A DNA stretch of 12,258 nt from Phoronis ovalis (lineage: Eukaryota > Phoronida > Phoronidae): positions 1 through 12,258 of the forward strand of contig JAOXYB010046613.1 in NCBI GenBank assembly GCA_028565635.1. The letters run 5' to 3'. The notes beneath the pieces were generated by a model. It saw only the letters and a list, made by a program, of their open reading frames with translations. It was not told the origin of the DNA and searched no databases. Each line of letters begins with the position of its first letter. Positions within the stretch are counted from its first letter, which is position 1. This document shows positions 1-8,437 of this stretch, one piece after another. A program made the position numbers and the translations under genes.

Positions 1-173
1 TATATATATACGCAATACTCGTATTCGTGTCCGGTCGCTAATTCGTGTCTGCTCACTGATTCGTGTCCGTCGCGAGCCAATTCCACACACCAACACACAC
101 ACACATGCGTGCGTGCGTGTGTGCGTATGTAGTATGTATGTATGTATGTAGTATGTATGTATGTATGTGTGTA

Positions 174-205
<32 letters not shown>

Positions 206-331
206 TGTGTGAGTGTGTATGTGTGTGTGTGTATGTATGTATTTGTGTATGTATGTATTTGTGTATGTATGTATGTATGTATGTATGTATGTATCTATGT
301 ATATATAAAATGTTGTGTATCTTCTTTACAG
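1..331. repeat. simple-repeat block before the first visible P450 exon
   Basis: This stretch starts with a short TA run. Three imperfect 18-bp direct repeats follow, each starting ATTCGTGT (at 23, 41 and 59). Next come a short CA run (about 87-105), a GCGT run, and then a long mixture of TG dinucleotides and TATG/TGTA tetranucleotides to about 305. The last 25 bases contain the pyrimidine-rich end of an intron (cttctttacag) that forms the acceptor for the exon at 332. The open frames across it encode only Met/Tyr/Val/Cys strings made by the repeat and are not genes. Confidence 0.9.
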
Positions 332-461
332 GCCTTCTTATTATCGATCTGCTTATATTACCTACTGGAATAAAAACATCGCTTTTCAAACTTACACATC
401 AAGACTTGTATACATAAGAAAACTAACACACTCTGCACTGAAGAGCTATGGTGTTGGAATG
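332..461 (+). CDS. P450 visible exon 1 (B-C region)
   Basis: The acceptor is cttctttacag and the donor is gtaatg. The first base completes an Arg codon, then Pro-Ser-Tyr-Tyr follows, matching the usual Gly-Arg-Pro segment. The exon ends in phase 0 after SYGVGM. The helix-C motif WxxxR reads LVYIR, so the usual Trp is Leu while the haem-propionate Arg is kept. Confidence 0.85.
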
Positions 462-3400
462 GTAATGCATAATACAGGCTTTGTTATATCAATCATTATT
501 TGGTCGGGTGTTGTAACTTTTTCATTGAAAATGATATATAGCTTGTATAAATTAAAGGTTGTGCTTATATCCGTCTTTAATGGATTTTCCTTTCGGTTTA
601 ACTTAACCTATATAAGTACGATTTAATTTCTGTCTAAATGAATACGTTAGAATTAACTAAATCCTTTTTGCATGCAGATGTAACAAACTTTTGTTTGCGT
701 ATAATACACGATCTGAAATAATATACACGTACTCTATTCCCTTCATCTAAAATACGTATTGAGCATTTATAATTGTATGCGTGGAGTTATAATTATTAAT
801 CAATTAAATGTTTGTTTCGATTCCTTTTTAAGCTTGTTAATGTTGCCCATGTTACTTTTATTTTGTTTAAACTTAGTGAAACTGTTCTTAAGGTGCGCCT
901 TGAGGACATAGTACTTAAAGCTGTGAATGGAATGTTACAAGAAATGCAGGAAAAGACTGGTGAACCATTCTTTCCAGATGTGATTGTACACAGAACATTC
1001 TGCAATATCATGAGTACCATTGTAAGTGTTTTTATCGTTTCCCCCCCTTTTTTCGACTAATTTATCATCAGTTATTCAATTTATTTTCCCATCCTTGTTT
1101 ACCTCAGGTTTAATAAATATATATATAATTTAAAGCATGCGGTTCCGTCGAAGAATGTTTCTATACCACACATCAATATAAAAATTGGTTATGCATGCAG
1201 CCAAATTTTAGCCTTGATGCAGCAGATTTTAGCGACAAAACTTTAAAATAATATAAGTAAAAGCATCTCATCATCAAAAACTGTTGTATTGTCCCAGAAA
1301 AAATCTTCCTCTCAGAAATGGCGTCTTTTTTAATTTACTCCAAATTATAGCACTGTAGTTTAGATACTACTGGTCTTCAAGTATGGTCCCCACAGCAAGA
1401 TAAATGAAAGACAAAAACAAACAATTGGCCACTAATAATATTATTATCGTTTGCAACGAAATGTGACCATGTGGTATAGTTGAGTTTCGTTTGTGACGTC
1501 CCAATTTGTAATAAGAATAATATTCGTTATGCAGCAAAGACATTAGTTTGAACCGCAGCGGGAATCTTTGTGAAAATTTAATCTACATCGTTATCACAAA
1601 GCGTTCGCGTTCTAAAATTTGAATGTTAACGCTGTGGTTAAAGCTAATGCAGTTATGAGTTAGCGTGTAGCTTTGCTACATAGCTAATGTCCTCATTATA
1701 AAATGCGACTTCACAATTACACAAAAAAAAAACTATATACCACGTGCACCCGGTCGCATTTCGTTGCAAACGATAGTAAGTTGGTGCTACATACCACTAC
1801 TACTAGTGTATTTTATTATGATAGTGTTATACAACGTTTTCCTGGTATGTACTGTATAGCGGCGCGTATATAGACATGAGAGATTTTATATTGCATCACA
1901 GATCATTGGAAAAGAGTTCAAATCAACTGACAATGAGGTTGAGCTAGTCAGAAGATTTGATGAACTAATCAGCGAAGTACTCCACCCAACAGATGGCTCT
2001 GAACTAGATACATTTCCATTTTTGCGGTTCTTTGGAAACAAGTGTTTTAAGAAAATGATCGAATATATTAAAGTGAGAGACGCATTTGTTGACACGCAGT
2101 TCGATCGACTCAAGGTATTTTGTCAGTGATTTTCTATAGTTATTTTTTTGGAATTGTCAGTAAATATTGCCACTAAAACATCAGATATTTTACAGAGATT
2201 GTGCGGGATAAGATAATACAGAAATGGTTAAAAGTATTCCAACAATAAAAACACGGCTATTTAAAATTTAACGAAACATGCAACCAGCAACGGATTAAAT
2301 GTATTGAAATGTCTTGATTCTATAATGAAAATTCAAAAAATACCCATTAACCATTATGATTGATCCATTTTAAAGATAGGGTCGGAAAGAAAAACATACA
2401 ATCATTCTCGTTCTCAACTATGGTATATCATAAATCAGTAGAAAGGATAGATCTTACATTTTCAAAAATACTCATTACTTAACTATTGGATAATACAGAG
2501 ATACTCACATCCTAAATGTTTTCACAAAATATTTGCTTTGATAGCTAAGACAGATTTTAACAACAAAGTTTTCAATTTTAACGGTTAACAGGTAGTTTAA
2601 ACTGACAAGGGTTTTACTGCAATTTACTTAAGATTGCGTGTTAAAAATCTATCACGAACAGAGTAAACGCCATGCACAGCGTTTATAGTGGGTGAATTTT
2701 AGAGAGTTTTGGTAAAGCAGGGTGATAACCATACTGTATGTACTCACAGGAAACGCTTGATCCAGCCAACATTCGTGGACTATTTGACGCCTTGCTGGTG
2801 CAGCAACTAGGAGAAAACGAAGGTTCACAAGAATGCTTTACGGATGATGAAATCAAAGCTGTTGTTGTTGACATGTTTATAGGGTGTGGGTATTTTTTCT
2901 ATAACCTGACTTGCTTTAACACGTCATCATGTTATTTCGTTTTTTAAGAGAGAAACAACTTATAGACATACACAAATGCGCCTGAAATCAAATGTGTTGT
3001 TGTATATCTAGTCTCGGGAGATTGCAAGGTATTCTATCGACACAGTTAACATAAGGACTCGATAGAGATACAAAAAACACCGTTATTTGACTATAACTAT
3101 CTTTATTAACTTTCATAATCAAGTGATAGAATGTAAAAGTATACATTTATGCAAAGATTATGCTTTACAATGCAGTACAATCTGCAGCAGTGTGTTTTAT
3201 ATAATACCATGTATTAATCACTAAGCGTGTCATGCTGAGAATGTTTGTGCGATATATAGAGACCGTTTGCTCCACCTGGTACATGCAAGAATAGTCTACT
3301 GTTTAGCAATCATTACTTCGACGTTAGTGGAGTATCAGTCAGTTTCTCACTTTTTTAGCTACAAATACAACTTCAAGGGCTATTAATATCGCCATACTAA

Positions 3401-5138
3401 TGTTAATTCATCACCCGGATGTTCAGAAAAGGTTATATGAAGAAACGTGTCAGGTAAATATATAGATATTACATAATATTGAGAAATTAATATTTATTTT
3501 TGAAATAGTATTTTGGCGGAATTATGTGTACATTTTAAAATATAACACAGCAAGCTTATTTATACTTTCTCACGAAAACATAACCTGAAAATTCCAAAAT
3601 GGTTTATATTAGGTGTTGGAAAAACGAATGCCCCATAATGATGACCGCAGTTTGATGCCGTATACTGAGGCCTTCATGTACGAAACGATGAGATATGGAT
3701 CGCATTTGCCACTAGGTGTACCACGTCTAACTATGAAGGACACAGTGCTGGCTGGTTATGAAATACCTAAAGATACTCAGGTAAGGTATTTTTTATATAT
3801 TTAACTGTTTATAATTATCGTTGCTAGTCAATACGAACACCATTTTTGTACGCACCTCATTAATCTTCGTTTGGAGAAAATAATTATTCGCAAGAAACAC
3901 TTGCTTGAAAAATTGTTCTTTTTTTATGTATATTTAATTGTATGTATTTGCTTCTTATTCATCTAATGAATTAATATTGTGTATAATATACAGTTATTAC
4001 ATTTCTTTATCCTGTAATGTCGTCTATTTTTTTAATATAATAGGTACTAATTAATGTTTGGAACATCCATCATGATGAGCGATTTTATGCCGATCCATGG
4101 ACCTTCAGACCTGAGAGATTTCTGGATGAAGACGGTAACCTTGTGGCCGCCGATCATCCAGCAAGAAGGAAGTAAGTGGCATATGCAAGCTTTATTTAAT
4201 TTCGCTGTCAGAAGATGACCACAGTACAACAGGTCGGATTTTGAACGAAACTGTTGGAGCAATGCTTGCCTATATAGGAATTTTAATTAAAAGTGGCAGC
4301 CGATGTTAAAATTTAAACCCAATCTATGCTAACTGGAAATGTTTCGTAAAATGGATCACAATTTTGACCTTTCAGGTGTAGGATCTGCATTTTGAGTATA
4401 CAGTGAACATAGCCCTGTTTCTGAGACCGTTTTTGCCTATTTCAACATTTGTCTTAAGAAGGGCAGTACATGTTGGTCTGATATGAATTTGTTTAGTGCC
4501 ATTATAATAGCATATGGTAAAAATATAAGTGTATTTACTTTCTGACATTACCTTAGGTATAAGCATGGCCAGGTTTTTGAGTATCTGTGTTGACACATCT
4601 CTACCCAATTCAAAACCGACCACCCTCGGGAATTAAAGCATTACGTGAAGCGCTTTTACAGACTATTTGCTAGCACACATTTTATTACTATTTTCCACGA
4701 ATTATATGTTAATTGCACTAACGGATTTAAGAATTTTTATTAAATGTTTAACTTTGTTATTTTATTCCCTTAAAAAAACTATTATCTTTAAATATATTGG
4801 TAAATTGGAAGACATGCTATTAGATTAGCAGCGCTGCTACTCCCCATGCGATACTTCTAGCTGCTGAATCTAATTGACCAGATGCCGGCCAAGCAAGATG
4901 TTTAGTTTGCTACTTTTTATTTTTAAGCTTTTCCATCTTTGGAGCTGGTCGTCGTGTGTGTATAGGAGAAAACTTGGCCAAAGTACGGATTTTTCTGTTC
5001 ATAGCTGCTTTGGTTCAGAAGTTTCAGATCCTTCCGGTAGATGATGAACCCCTCCCATCAGCTGATCCAAAAGATTATGTTCCGGGAATAGTAACCACCC
5101 CAAAACCTTATCGGATACGACTTACTGAGCGAAAATAA
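332..5138 (+). CDS. cytochrome P450, CYP2-clan (CYP17/CYP1-like), 5'-truncated by the window edge; 8 exons
   Basis: This is a haem-thiolate monooxygenase, expected to sit in the ER membrane, take electrons from P450 reductase and hydroxylate a lipophilic substrate; the substrate cannot be told. Exons 332-461, 893-1021, 1902-2114, 2750-2885, 3359-3453, 3613-3780, 4044-4171 and 4928-5138 all have GT/AG borders. They join without a stop into about 402 residues, against roughly 500 for a full P450, so about 100 N-terminal residues are missing. Motifs in order: Arg-Pro at the start, a helix-C segment ending IRK, the I-helix (GSTNTTS), ExxR (ETMR), the PERF motif (RPERF), the haem loop FGAGRRVCIG and a normal C-terminus (PKPYRIRL). 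The I-helix and helix-C motifs each carry an unusual residue. Assignment to the CYP17/CYP1 side rests on general resemblance only. No frameshift or stop is seen, so the gene is probably functional. Confidence 0.9.
462..892 (+). other. P450 intron without recognised content
   Basis: AT-rich intron sequence between visible exons 1 and 2. Open frames that run on from either exon end quickly. I see no repeat or RNA gene in it. Confidence 0.7.
893..1021 (+). CDS. P450 visible exon 2 (helices D-E)
   Basis: This exon has 43 codons, with donor gtaagt directly after STI. The acceptor ttcttaag is weak, but it is the one that gives phase 0 and a normal length. The product starts VRLEDIVLKAV and contains KTGEPFFPD and CNIMSTI, the pattern seen in CYP2-clan enzymes (for example 'NGEPFDP ... 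CNVI'). Confidence 0.8.
1445..1775. mobile_element. short non-autonomous TIR element in P450 intron
   Basis: The two ends are inverted copies: TATCGTTTGCAACGAAATG at 1445 and its reverse complement ending at 1775. The similarity continues inward for roughly 80 bp with mismatches (GACGTC / TAATGAGGACATTAG-type segments). There is no coding capacity. Both ends are flanked by TA, as expected for a Tc1/mariner-like or related MITE, but a TA duplication is weak evidence because TA could be part of the TIR. A related copy lies at about 7014-7232 in the opposite orientation. Confidence 0.7.
1902..2114 (+). CDS. P450 visible exon 3 (helices E-G)
   Basis: The acceptor is gcatcacag and the donor is gtattt; 71 codons, phase 0 at both ends. 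It opens IIGKEFKSTDNE, the counterpart of the 'FGKRF...D.E' segment, and continues with the ELVRRFDELI helix and the LDTFPFLRFF segment. The minus-strand open frame over the same bases is a shadow. Confidence 0.9.
2115..2749 (+). other. P450 intron without recognised content
   Basis: AT-rich intron sequence with frequent stops in all frames. I found no repeat, RNA gene or extra exon. Confidence 0.65.
2750..2885 (+). CDS. P450 visible exon 4 (start of I-helix)
   Basis: The acceptor is tactcacag. Of the possible GT donors near the end, those leaving the exon at 2883 or 2889 bring a stop soon after the junction. Only the donor after 2885 (gtgggt) keeps the frame, giving Ser across the splice and the I-helix DMFIGS|TNTTS. 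It also carries LDPANIRGLFDALL, typical of the H-I region. Confidence 0.85.
2886..3358 (+). other. P450 intron without recognised content
   Basis: This intron splits the I-helix. The coding frame runs on past 2885 for only a short distance, which is intron read-through. No repeat or RNA gene is recognised. Confidence 0.65.
3359..3453 (+). CDS. P450 visible exon 5 (I-helix, helix J)
   Basis: The acceptor is cttttttag and the donor is gtaaat. It encodes TNTTSRAINIAILMLIHHP and then a DVQKRLYEET segment, the standard I-helix C-terminus and J-helix of microsomal P450s. The conserved Thr is present; the preceding acidic position is Asn. Confidence 0.9.
3613..3780 (+). CDS. P450 visible exon 6 (K-helix, ExxR)
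   Basis: The acceptor is tatattag and the donor is gtaagg; 56 codons, phase 0 both sides. It holds the ExxR motif (Glu-Thr-Met-Arg) in AFMYETMRYGSHLPLGVPR, followed by the beta-1 segment VLAGYEIPKDTQ. Confidence 0.93.
4044..4171 (+). CDS. P450 visible exon 7 (PERF region)
   Basis: The acceptor is taatataatag and the donor is gtaagt. It encodes VLINVWNIHHDERFY, then the PERF motif in FRPERFLDEDG and the meander ending ADHPARR. It ends in phase 2 and pairs with the single leading base of the next exon to give Asn. Confidence 0.92.
4172..4927 (+). other. P450 last intron; only a small hairpin seen
   Basis: The stretch holds two random minus-strand open frames without recognisable motifs. It also has an imperfect inverted repeat at 4821-4832 and 4860-4872 (TAGATTAGCAGC against GCTGCTGAATCTA). 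No further exon is needed here, because the frame passes cleanly from 4171 to 4928. Confidence 0.6.
4928..5138 (+). CDS. P450 visible exon 8 (haem-binding loop and C-terminus)
   Basis: The acceptor is tttttaag. The haem signature FGAGRRVCIG (4938-4967) matches FxxGxRxCxG, with the axial Cys codon at 4959-4961. The L-helix (ENLAKVRIFLF) and C-terminal strands follow, ending RLTERK and TAA. The stop codon lies inside an AATAAA hexamer (5134-5139). Confidence 0.95.
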
Positions 5139-5139
5139 A
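5134..5139 (+). promoter_or_regulatory. candidate poly(A) signal overlapping the P450 stop codon
   Basis: An AATAAA hexamer overlaps the TAA stop. If used, the 3' UTR would be only a few tens of bases. I see no other clear AATAAA on this strand in the next few hundred bases, so the real site may be non-canonical. Confidence 0.35.
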
Positions 5140-5263
5140 AAGATAAACAAAAGCAAAATATTACATATTGAAACAACAAACCTGTTTAACCAGTTATTTT
5201 GCTGTTAGCCAAATGTTGAAAAAGTGAATGCTTTATTGTCATCACAGCACAAAGATACACAGG

Positions 5264-5644
5264 TTATGTTAGCAAAAAATATTTTTCTTGTGTTAAGTCA
5301 TACATTGTTTGTATCTGTTCAGGTGTATTATATATTTGTTCAGTTAATAGTTGTTCCTGTTCTTCCATTGTTTCTTTTTGTTCATTCATTATTTTCATTT
5401 ATTATTTGTTCTTAAAGCATTTGTCTGACTCATAATTATCTCTTTCTGTTCAACAATTGTTTGTTTATCTTCATCAATTTATTTTCAGGCTCCAGCTATT
5501 TTAATTGTTTGTTTTACAAATTTCGAAAATAACGTTACCTGGTGTTGGCAGATCAAATGTAAGCTTATCAGCTATTGACAATTTTGTATGATCGAGTAGA
5601 TCGAGTTAATTTTGGTTGAAAAGCTGGACTTGTATATCTTTCAA
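5264..5644 (-). pseudogene. coding-like remnant, Gln/Glu-rich C-terminal part, product unknown
   Basis: On the minus strand three neighbouring open pieces have protein-like composition. From about 5644 a frame reads LKDIQVQLFNQN, stop (5608-5606), then 34 codons (5605-5504) including LSIADKLTFDLPTPGNVIFE. A second frame (5478-5398) reads DEDKQTIVEQKEIIMSQ. Then, back in the first frame, 44 codons (5398-5267) include NEQKETMEEQEQLLTEQ and end at TAA 5266-5264. Glu/Gln/Lys spacing suggests a coiled coil. A minus-strand AATAAA (5237-5232) lies 27 bases past the stop, at a normal distance for a poly(A) signal. I do not recognise the family. The pieces may be chance, but the density of plausible codons argues for a decayed 3' end of a gene or element. 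Confidence 0.3.
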
Positions 5645-5657
5645 ATACAATGGACTA

Positions 5658-6306
5658 TGTATGCGCTTGGTGGAGCCACCAGTCTCAGACCCAAACGTTC
5701 CCAGCATGTGGTATTTTGTGAATGAACAATGACATAGATCTGCGTGCGCTCAAGCGATTCATTCACAAAACGCTTCCGCGCGGCATGCTGAACCAAAACT
5801 AAAAAAAAAATCTGTGTTTGGTCTAAGAAATACCCTCCTTTTTGTGAGCATATCTATACATAAACAACTATTTATTAATATTTTTTTTATTTTGCTAAAT
5901 TTACTCCGATTAAAGCTTTTCTAAAGTTAGATTTAAAAAAAGTAAAGGGATGCCGGTATTGAAAGGGTCTGACTGCAGCGCCCTCAAGTGCATGCAAATA
6001 GTCAATACCGGCATCCTTTAGTTATACACAAAATTTGTTGTTTTCTAAAAACCTGACTTTAACAAAATAAAACAATACTAATAAATAGTTGTTTATGTAT
6101 TTGCATGCTGATAAAAAGGAGTCAGTGTATTTCTTAGATTAAATAACTGCATAAGATTTTTTTTGGTTTTGGCTCAGTATGCGAAGAAAGCGTTTTGTGA
6201 ATGAATCCCGTGAGCGCACGCAGAACTACGTCATTGTTCATAAAATGCTACATACTGGGCATGGGAACGTTTGGTCTGAGACTGGTGGCTCCACCAAGCG
6301 CATGCA
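5658..6306. mobile_element. 649-bp foldback (long inverted repeat) element
   Basis: The left arm (5658-5962) and right arm (6002-6306) are imperfect reverse complements along their whole length of about 305 bp each. The outer ends share ATGCGCTTGGTGGAGCCACC and a TCTCAGACC block. Middle blocks share ATTCATTCACAAAACGCTT and ACATAAACAACTATTTATTA. The inner ends share GGATGCCGGTATTGA with its complement. The loop is only 39 bp. Such a structure is typical of non-autonomous foldback/MITE DNA transposons. The plus-strand open frame at 6179 lies mostly in the right arm and is not a gene. No clear target-site duplication is visible. Confidence 0.85.
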
Positions 6307-7013
6307 AACAGTATGTTTCATTTGTGTAATCGTAAGTTATGTATATCTCAATGTGTCTTTATTAACTAATAATTATACAGAAACGCAAAAAAAGTTAGTT
6401 TTGCACTTTTCCTTGAAACAAAATCAAAACAGAAATATTTTGGCATTTTGCTTATTCCTTAATTCAACATCAAATCAGATATTCTGTCCATATAGGAAAC
6501 CTAGTTTTGAGTTGTCAGTGGTGGTCAGTGTTAGTTGTCGAAACCCCCTCTATTAACAAACTAAAAAAATAAAATCCAGCTGGAACCAACTCTGCGGATT
6601 GGTGCGAAATACTGAGTGCGTTCGTTAAATATGATGATATTAGCAGTTTTCCTGTTACCACTATTGAATTTAATGGTCTGTAGTGACTAGAGCTTCCAAT
6701 ATGTAGTGCACCCTTTTGCATCAATTTTTATCCAATAATATATGGACTTATATTTTGGGGAAAACATCTAAAATAGAGTTGGGAGTTTCGTACTATACAT
6801 ACTGTGTCTACTGACAACTTAACATCTTTAAATTTACAAAATCTGCAAAGCTTTTCGTAGCAATCATACACAGTACAATTAGGAGCATGGGCATAACGCA
6901 TGTGAGAGCACTATAGGAACATCCATCGACCAATAACAGAAACCGATATGCAAGCACATGCTTTTCAGGATTTACAAAATAGTCGAAATCAGTACAACAC
7001 GAGCAAAGGCAGC
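6307..7013. other. intergenic stretch, no gene recognised
   Basis: This stretch holds only AT-rich sequence and short open frames without motifs. A minus-strand frame (7188-6808) starts inside the TIR-element copy to its right and has no family features, so I treat it as chance. Confidence 0.6.
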
Positions 7014-7232
7014 AGCTTGAACCGTAGCGTGCAAGTTTAGAACGCGAACGCTTTGTGACGATATGATAATGATGTCCCGAATGATGTAGATTAAATTTTC
7101 GCAAAGATTCGATCCCACTGCGGGTCAAGCTAATGCGGTAATGCCTTTCCTGCATAACTAATGTCCTCATTACAAATTGCGACGTCACAAACGAAATTCC
7201 TCTATATCACAGGGCCGCATTTCGTTGCAAGC
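7014..7232 (-). mobile_element. truncated copy of the TIR element found at 1445-1775
   Basis: Read on the minus strand from about 7232 it follows the 1445 element in order. It has the terminal CTATCGCTTGCAACGAAATG, TTTCGTTTGTGACGTC, TAATGAGGACATTAG, CCGCAGTGGGAT, AATCTTTGCGAAAATTTAAT, then CACAAAGCGTTCGCGTTCTA. The match stops near 7014, before the second terminal repeat, so the copy has lost one end. Confidence 0.7.
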
Positions 7233-7240
7233 GATAGTCA

Positions 7241-7410
7241 TAAAAACGGCGGGTTGTCGAGTTGTAAAAACAAGTCGACAACACATTAATATTGTAAAAA
7301 TAAGTCGACAGCTCGAGAACAGTGAAGTCGCCAACTAGCCGTTTTTACTGAAATAGCGAGTTAATTTATTGTCGCCTTGTCGAGTTGTGTTTACAACTTG
7401 ACAACTCGGA
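7241..7410. repeat. cluster of GTCGAGTTGT-type direct and inverted repeats
   Basis: A TAAAAACGGC near 7241 is mirrored by GCCGTTTTTA near 7340. Between and after them lie GTTGTCGAGTTGTAAA, AAGTCGACAAC, AAGTCGACAGCTCGAG, and then CTTGTCGAGTTGTG and ACAACTTGACAACTCGG. The whole could fold into hairpins about 110 and 40 bp long. It has the look of small, eroded foldback elements. No coding content. Confidence 0.55.
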
Positions 7411-7443
7411 TGTATAGTAGTTATGGGCCACAATGTCTACTAG

Positions 7444-7572
7444 CCGATCGAGAAAACCAGACCTCTTGTTACAAATCTAGCTAGACCACATGTAGTTCTA
7501 GCAGATCGTCCTTCTGGTGATAATCAATATGTCACCATCCAACCGCTATCGAGTCCACATAATGAAGCATAA
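7444..7572 (+). other. 42-codon open frame of protein-like composition, unknown
   Basis: The frame opens after a TAG at 7441 and ends at TAA 7570. It contains RPHVVLADRPSGDNQYVTIQ and ends SSPHNEA. An acceptor-like ...ctactag directly precedes it, so it could be a last exon or a remnant. An AATAAA occurs about 250 bases on (7825-7830). There is no upstream exon that I can join to it and no family that I recognise. Confidence 0.2.
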
Positions 7573-7604
7573 AATCACTCCTATATTGGTCAGCTGGTGG
7601 CCGT

Positions 7605-7678
7605 AAAGGTTTGACCTCCATCATGATCACATATCACTGAAAAGTGTTTGCGTGGTCGCTCTGGAGGTCCAAACCTTT
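7605..7678. repeat. hairpin-forming inverted repeat
   Basis: AAAGGTTTGACCTCCA (7605-7620) pairs with TGGAGGTCCAAACCTTT (7662-7678) with one bulged base. The loop is about 41 bases. It may be a small foldback remnant; no terminator role is expected in an animal genome. Confidence 0.6.
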
Positions 7679-8101
7679 CGAGACGATAAAAACAAAAGAA
7701 AATTCCAGCTGAGCTACTAGAAAGCAGACTCATGTCAGACCGTAGTAAATCCTATGATAAATCATCGTTCCAAAATGTGCGCGATATGCGCCGCCTATAT
7801 ATATATCTCATTCATTTGGACTTTAATAAATTAGGGTATACTATAACTACATGTACTTCCCAGACTACAACGTCGCAGTAGTCCGGTTGCGTTTAATTAA
7901 TTGTGTCCTGAAAAAACTTGACATCGATCTAAAAATACAGTTGAATTTTACGCGCGTTTTATAAATCATGTAAATATTTTCACTTTCTCAATGCAGCCAC
8001 AACAGCAGTATGTGTCACCTATGTAGAATATCATACTTTTTTGTTATTTATTTAGCACACCAAATAATTCTAGTAATTTTAAAGAAATTTTAGAGAAAAC
8101 A
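7679..8101. other. intergenic stretch between hairpin and kinase 3' end, no gene seen
   Basis: AT-rich sequence with a short (TA)n run near 7796-7806 and a small GACTAC...GTAGTC hairpin near 7863. All six frames are closed by frequent stops. Confidence 0.6.
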
Positions 8102-8107
8102 TTTATT
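8102..8107 (-). promoter_or_regulatory. candidate poly(A) signal for the kinase locus
   Basis: On the minus strand this reads AATAAA, about 70 bases past the kinase stop codon at 8179-8177. The spacing fits a transcribed 3' end. Confidence 0.5.
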
Positions 8108-8176
8108 AAAATAATAAACAGTTAACAATAAACAGAAACTAAATTCCTTGCCATATCATTATATAATACAATATTT

Positions 8177-8437
8177 TCATTTCAGGAACATTGCTTCTTG
8201 CAGTAAGCAACGCAATTTTCCAACTATCACAGATAGCGATTGTCTTTCTATGGGAATGGGTCGTAGGCATTCTTCAGCAATCTCCTTCAGTTTCTTCAAA
8301 ATATTTTGATGTTTTCCATATGGCACTGTGGCAAAATGGCCAACCCATTGTAGTACCTTTCCAATTACTGAATATACGTCAGACTTCACATTTGTTGGTT
8401 CACCCTTCAATATCTCAGGGGCTATCCATGCATACAT
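8177..8437 (-). pseudogene. kinase C-lobe piece (APE motif to C-terminus)
   Basis: The 86-residue frame begins at the activation-segment end with WIAPEIL. It then has the helix-F sequence NVKSDVYS (invariant Asp), a KVLQWVG segment, and a final region ECLRPIPIERQS with the helix-I Arg, ending at TGA 8179-8177. It overlaps the upstream frame at 8437-8422, and a one-base backward shift joins the two. The Met at its start is internal and is not an initiation site. Confidence 0.8.

Noticed and set aside
142-417. Open frames rich in Met/Tyr/Val/Cys
   Set aside because: They are produced by the TG/TATG microsatellite. The real coding part from 332 is in another frame.
4372-4623. 83-codon minus-strand open frame in the last P450 intron
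   Set aside because: No motif and no neighbouring exon on that strand; intron position on the other strand makes it unlikely.
6179-6556. 125-codon plus-strand open frame
   Set aside because: Its first third lies in the right arm of the foldback element, the rest is AT-rich flank, and no domain is visible.
6808-7188. 126-codon minus-strand open frame
   Set aside because: It starts inside the truncated TIR element and has no recognisable motif; it is probably a chance opening.
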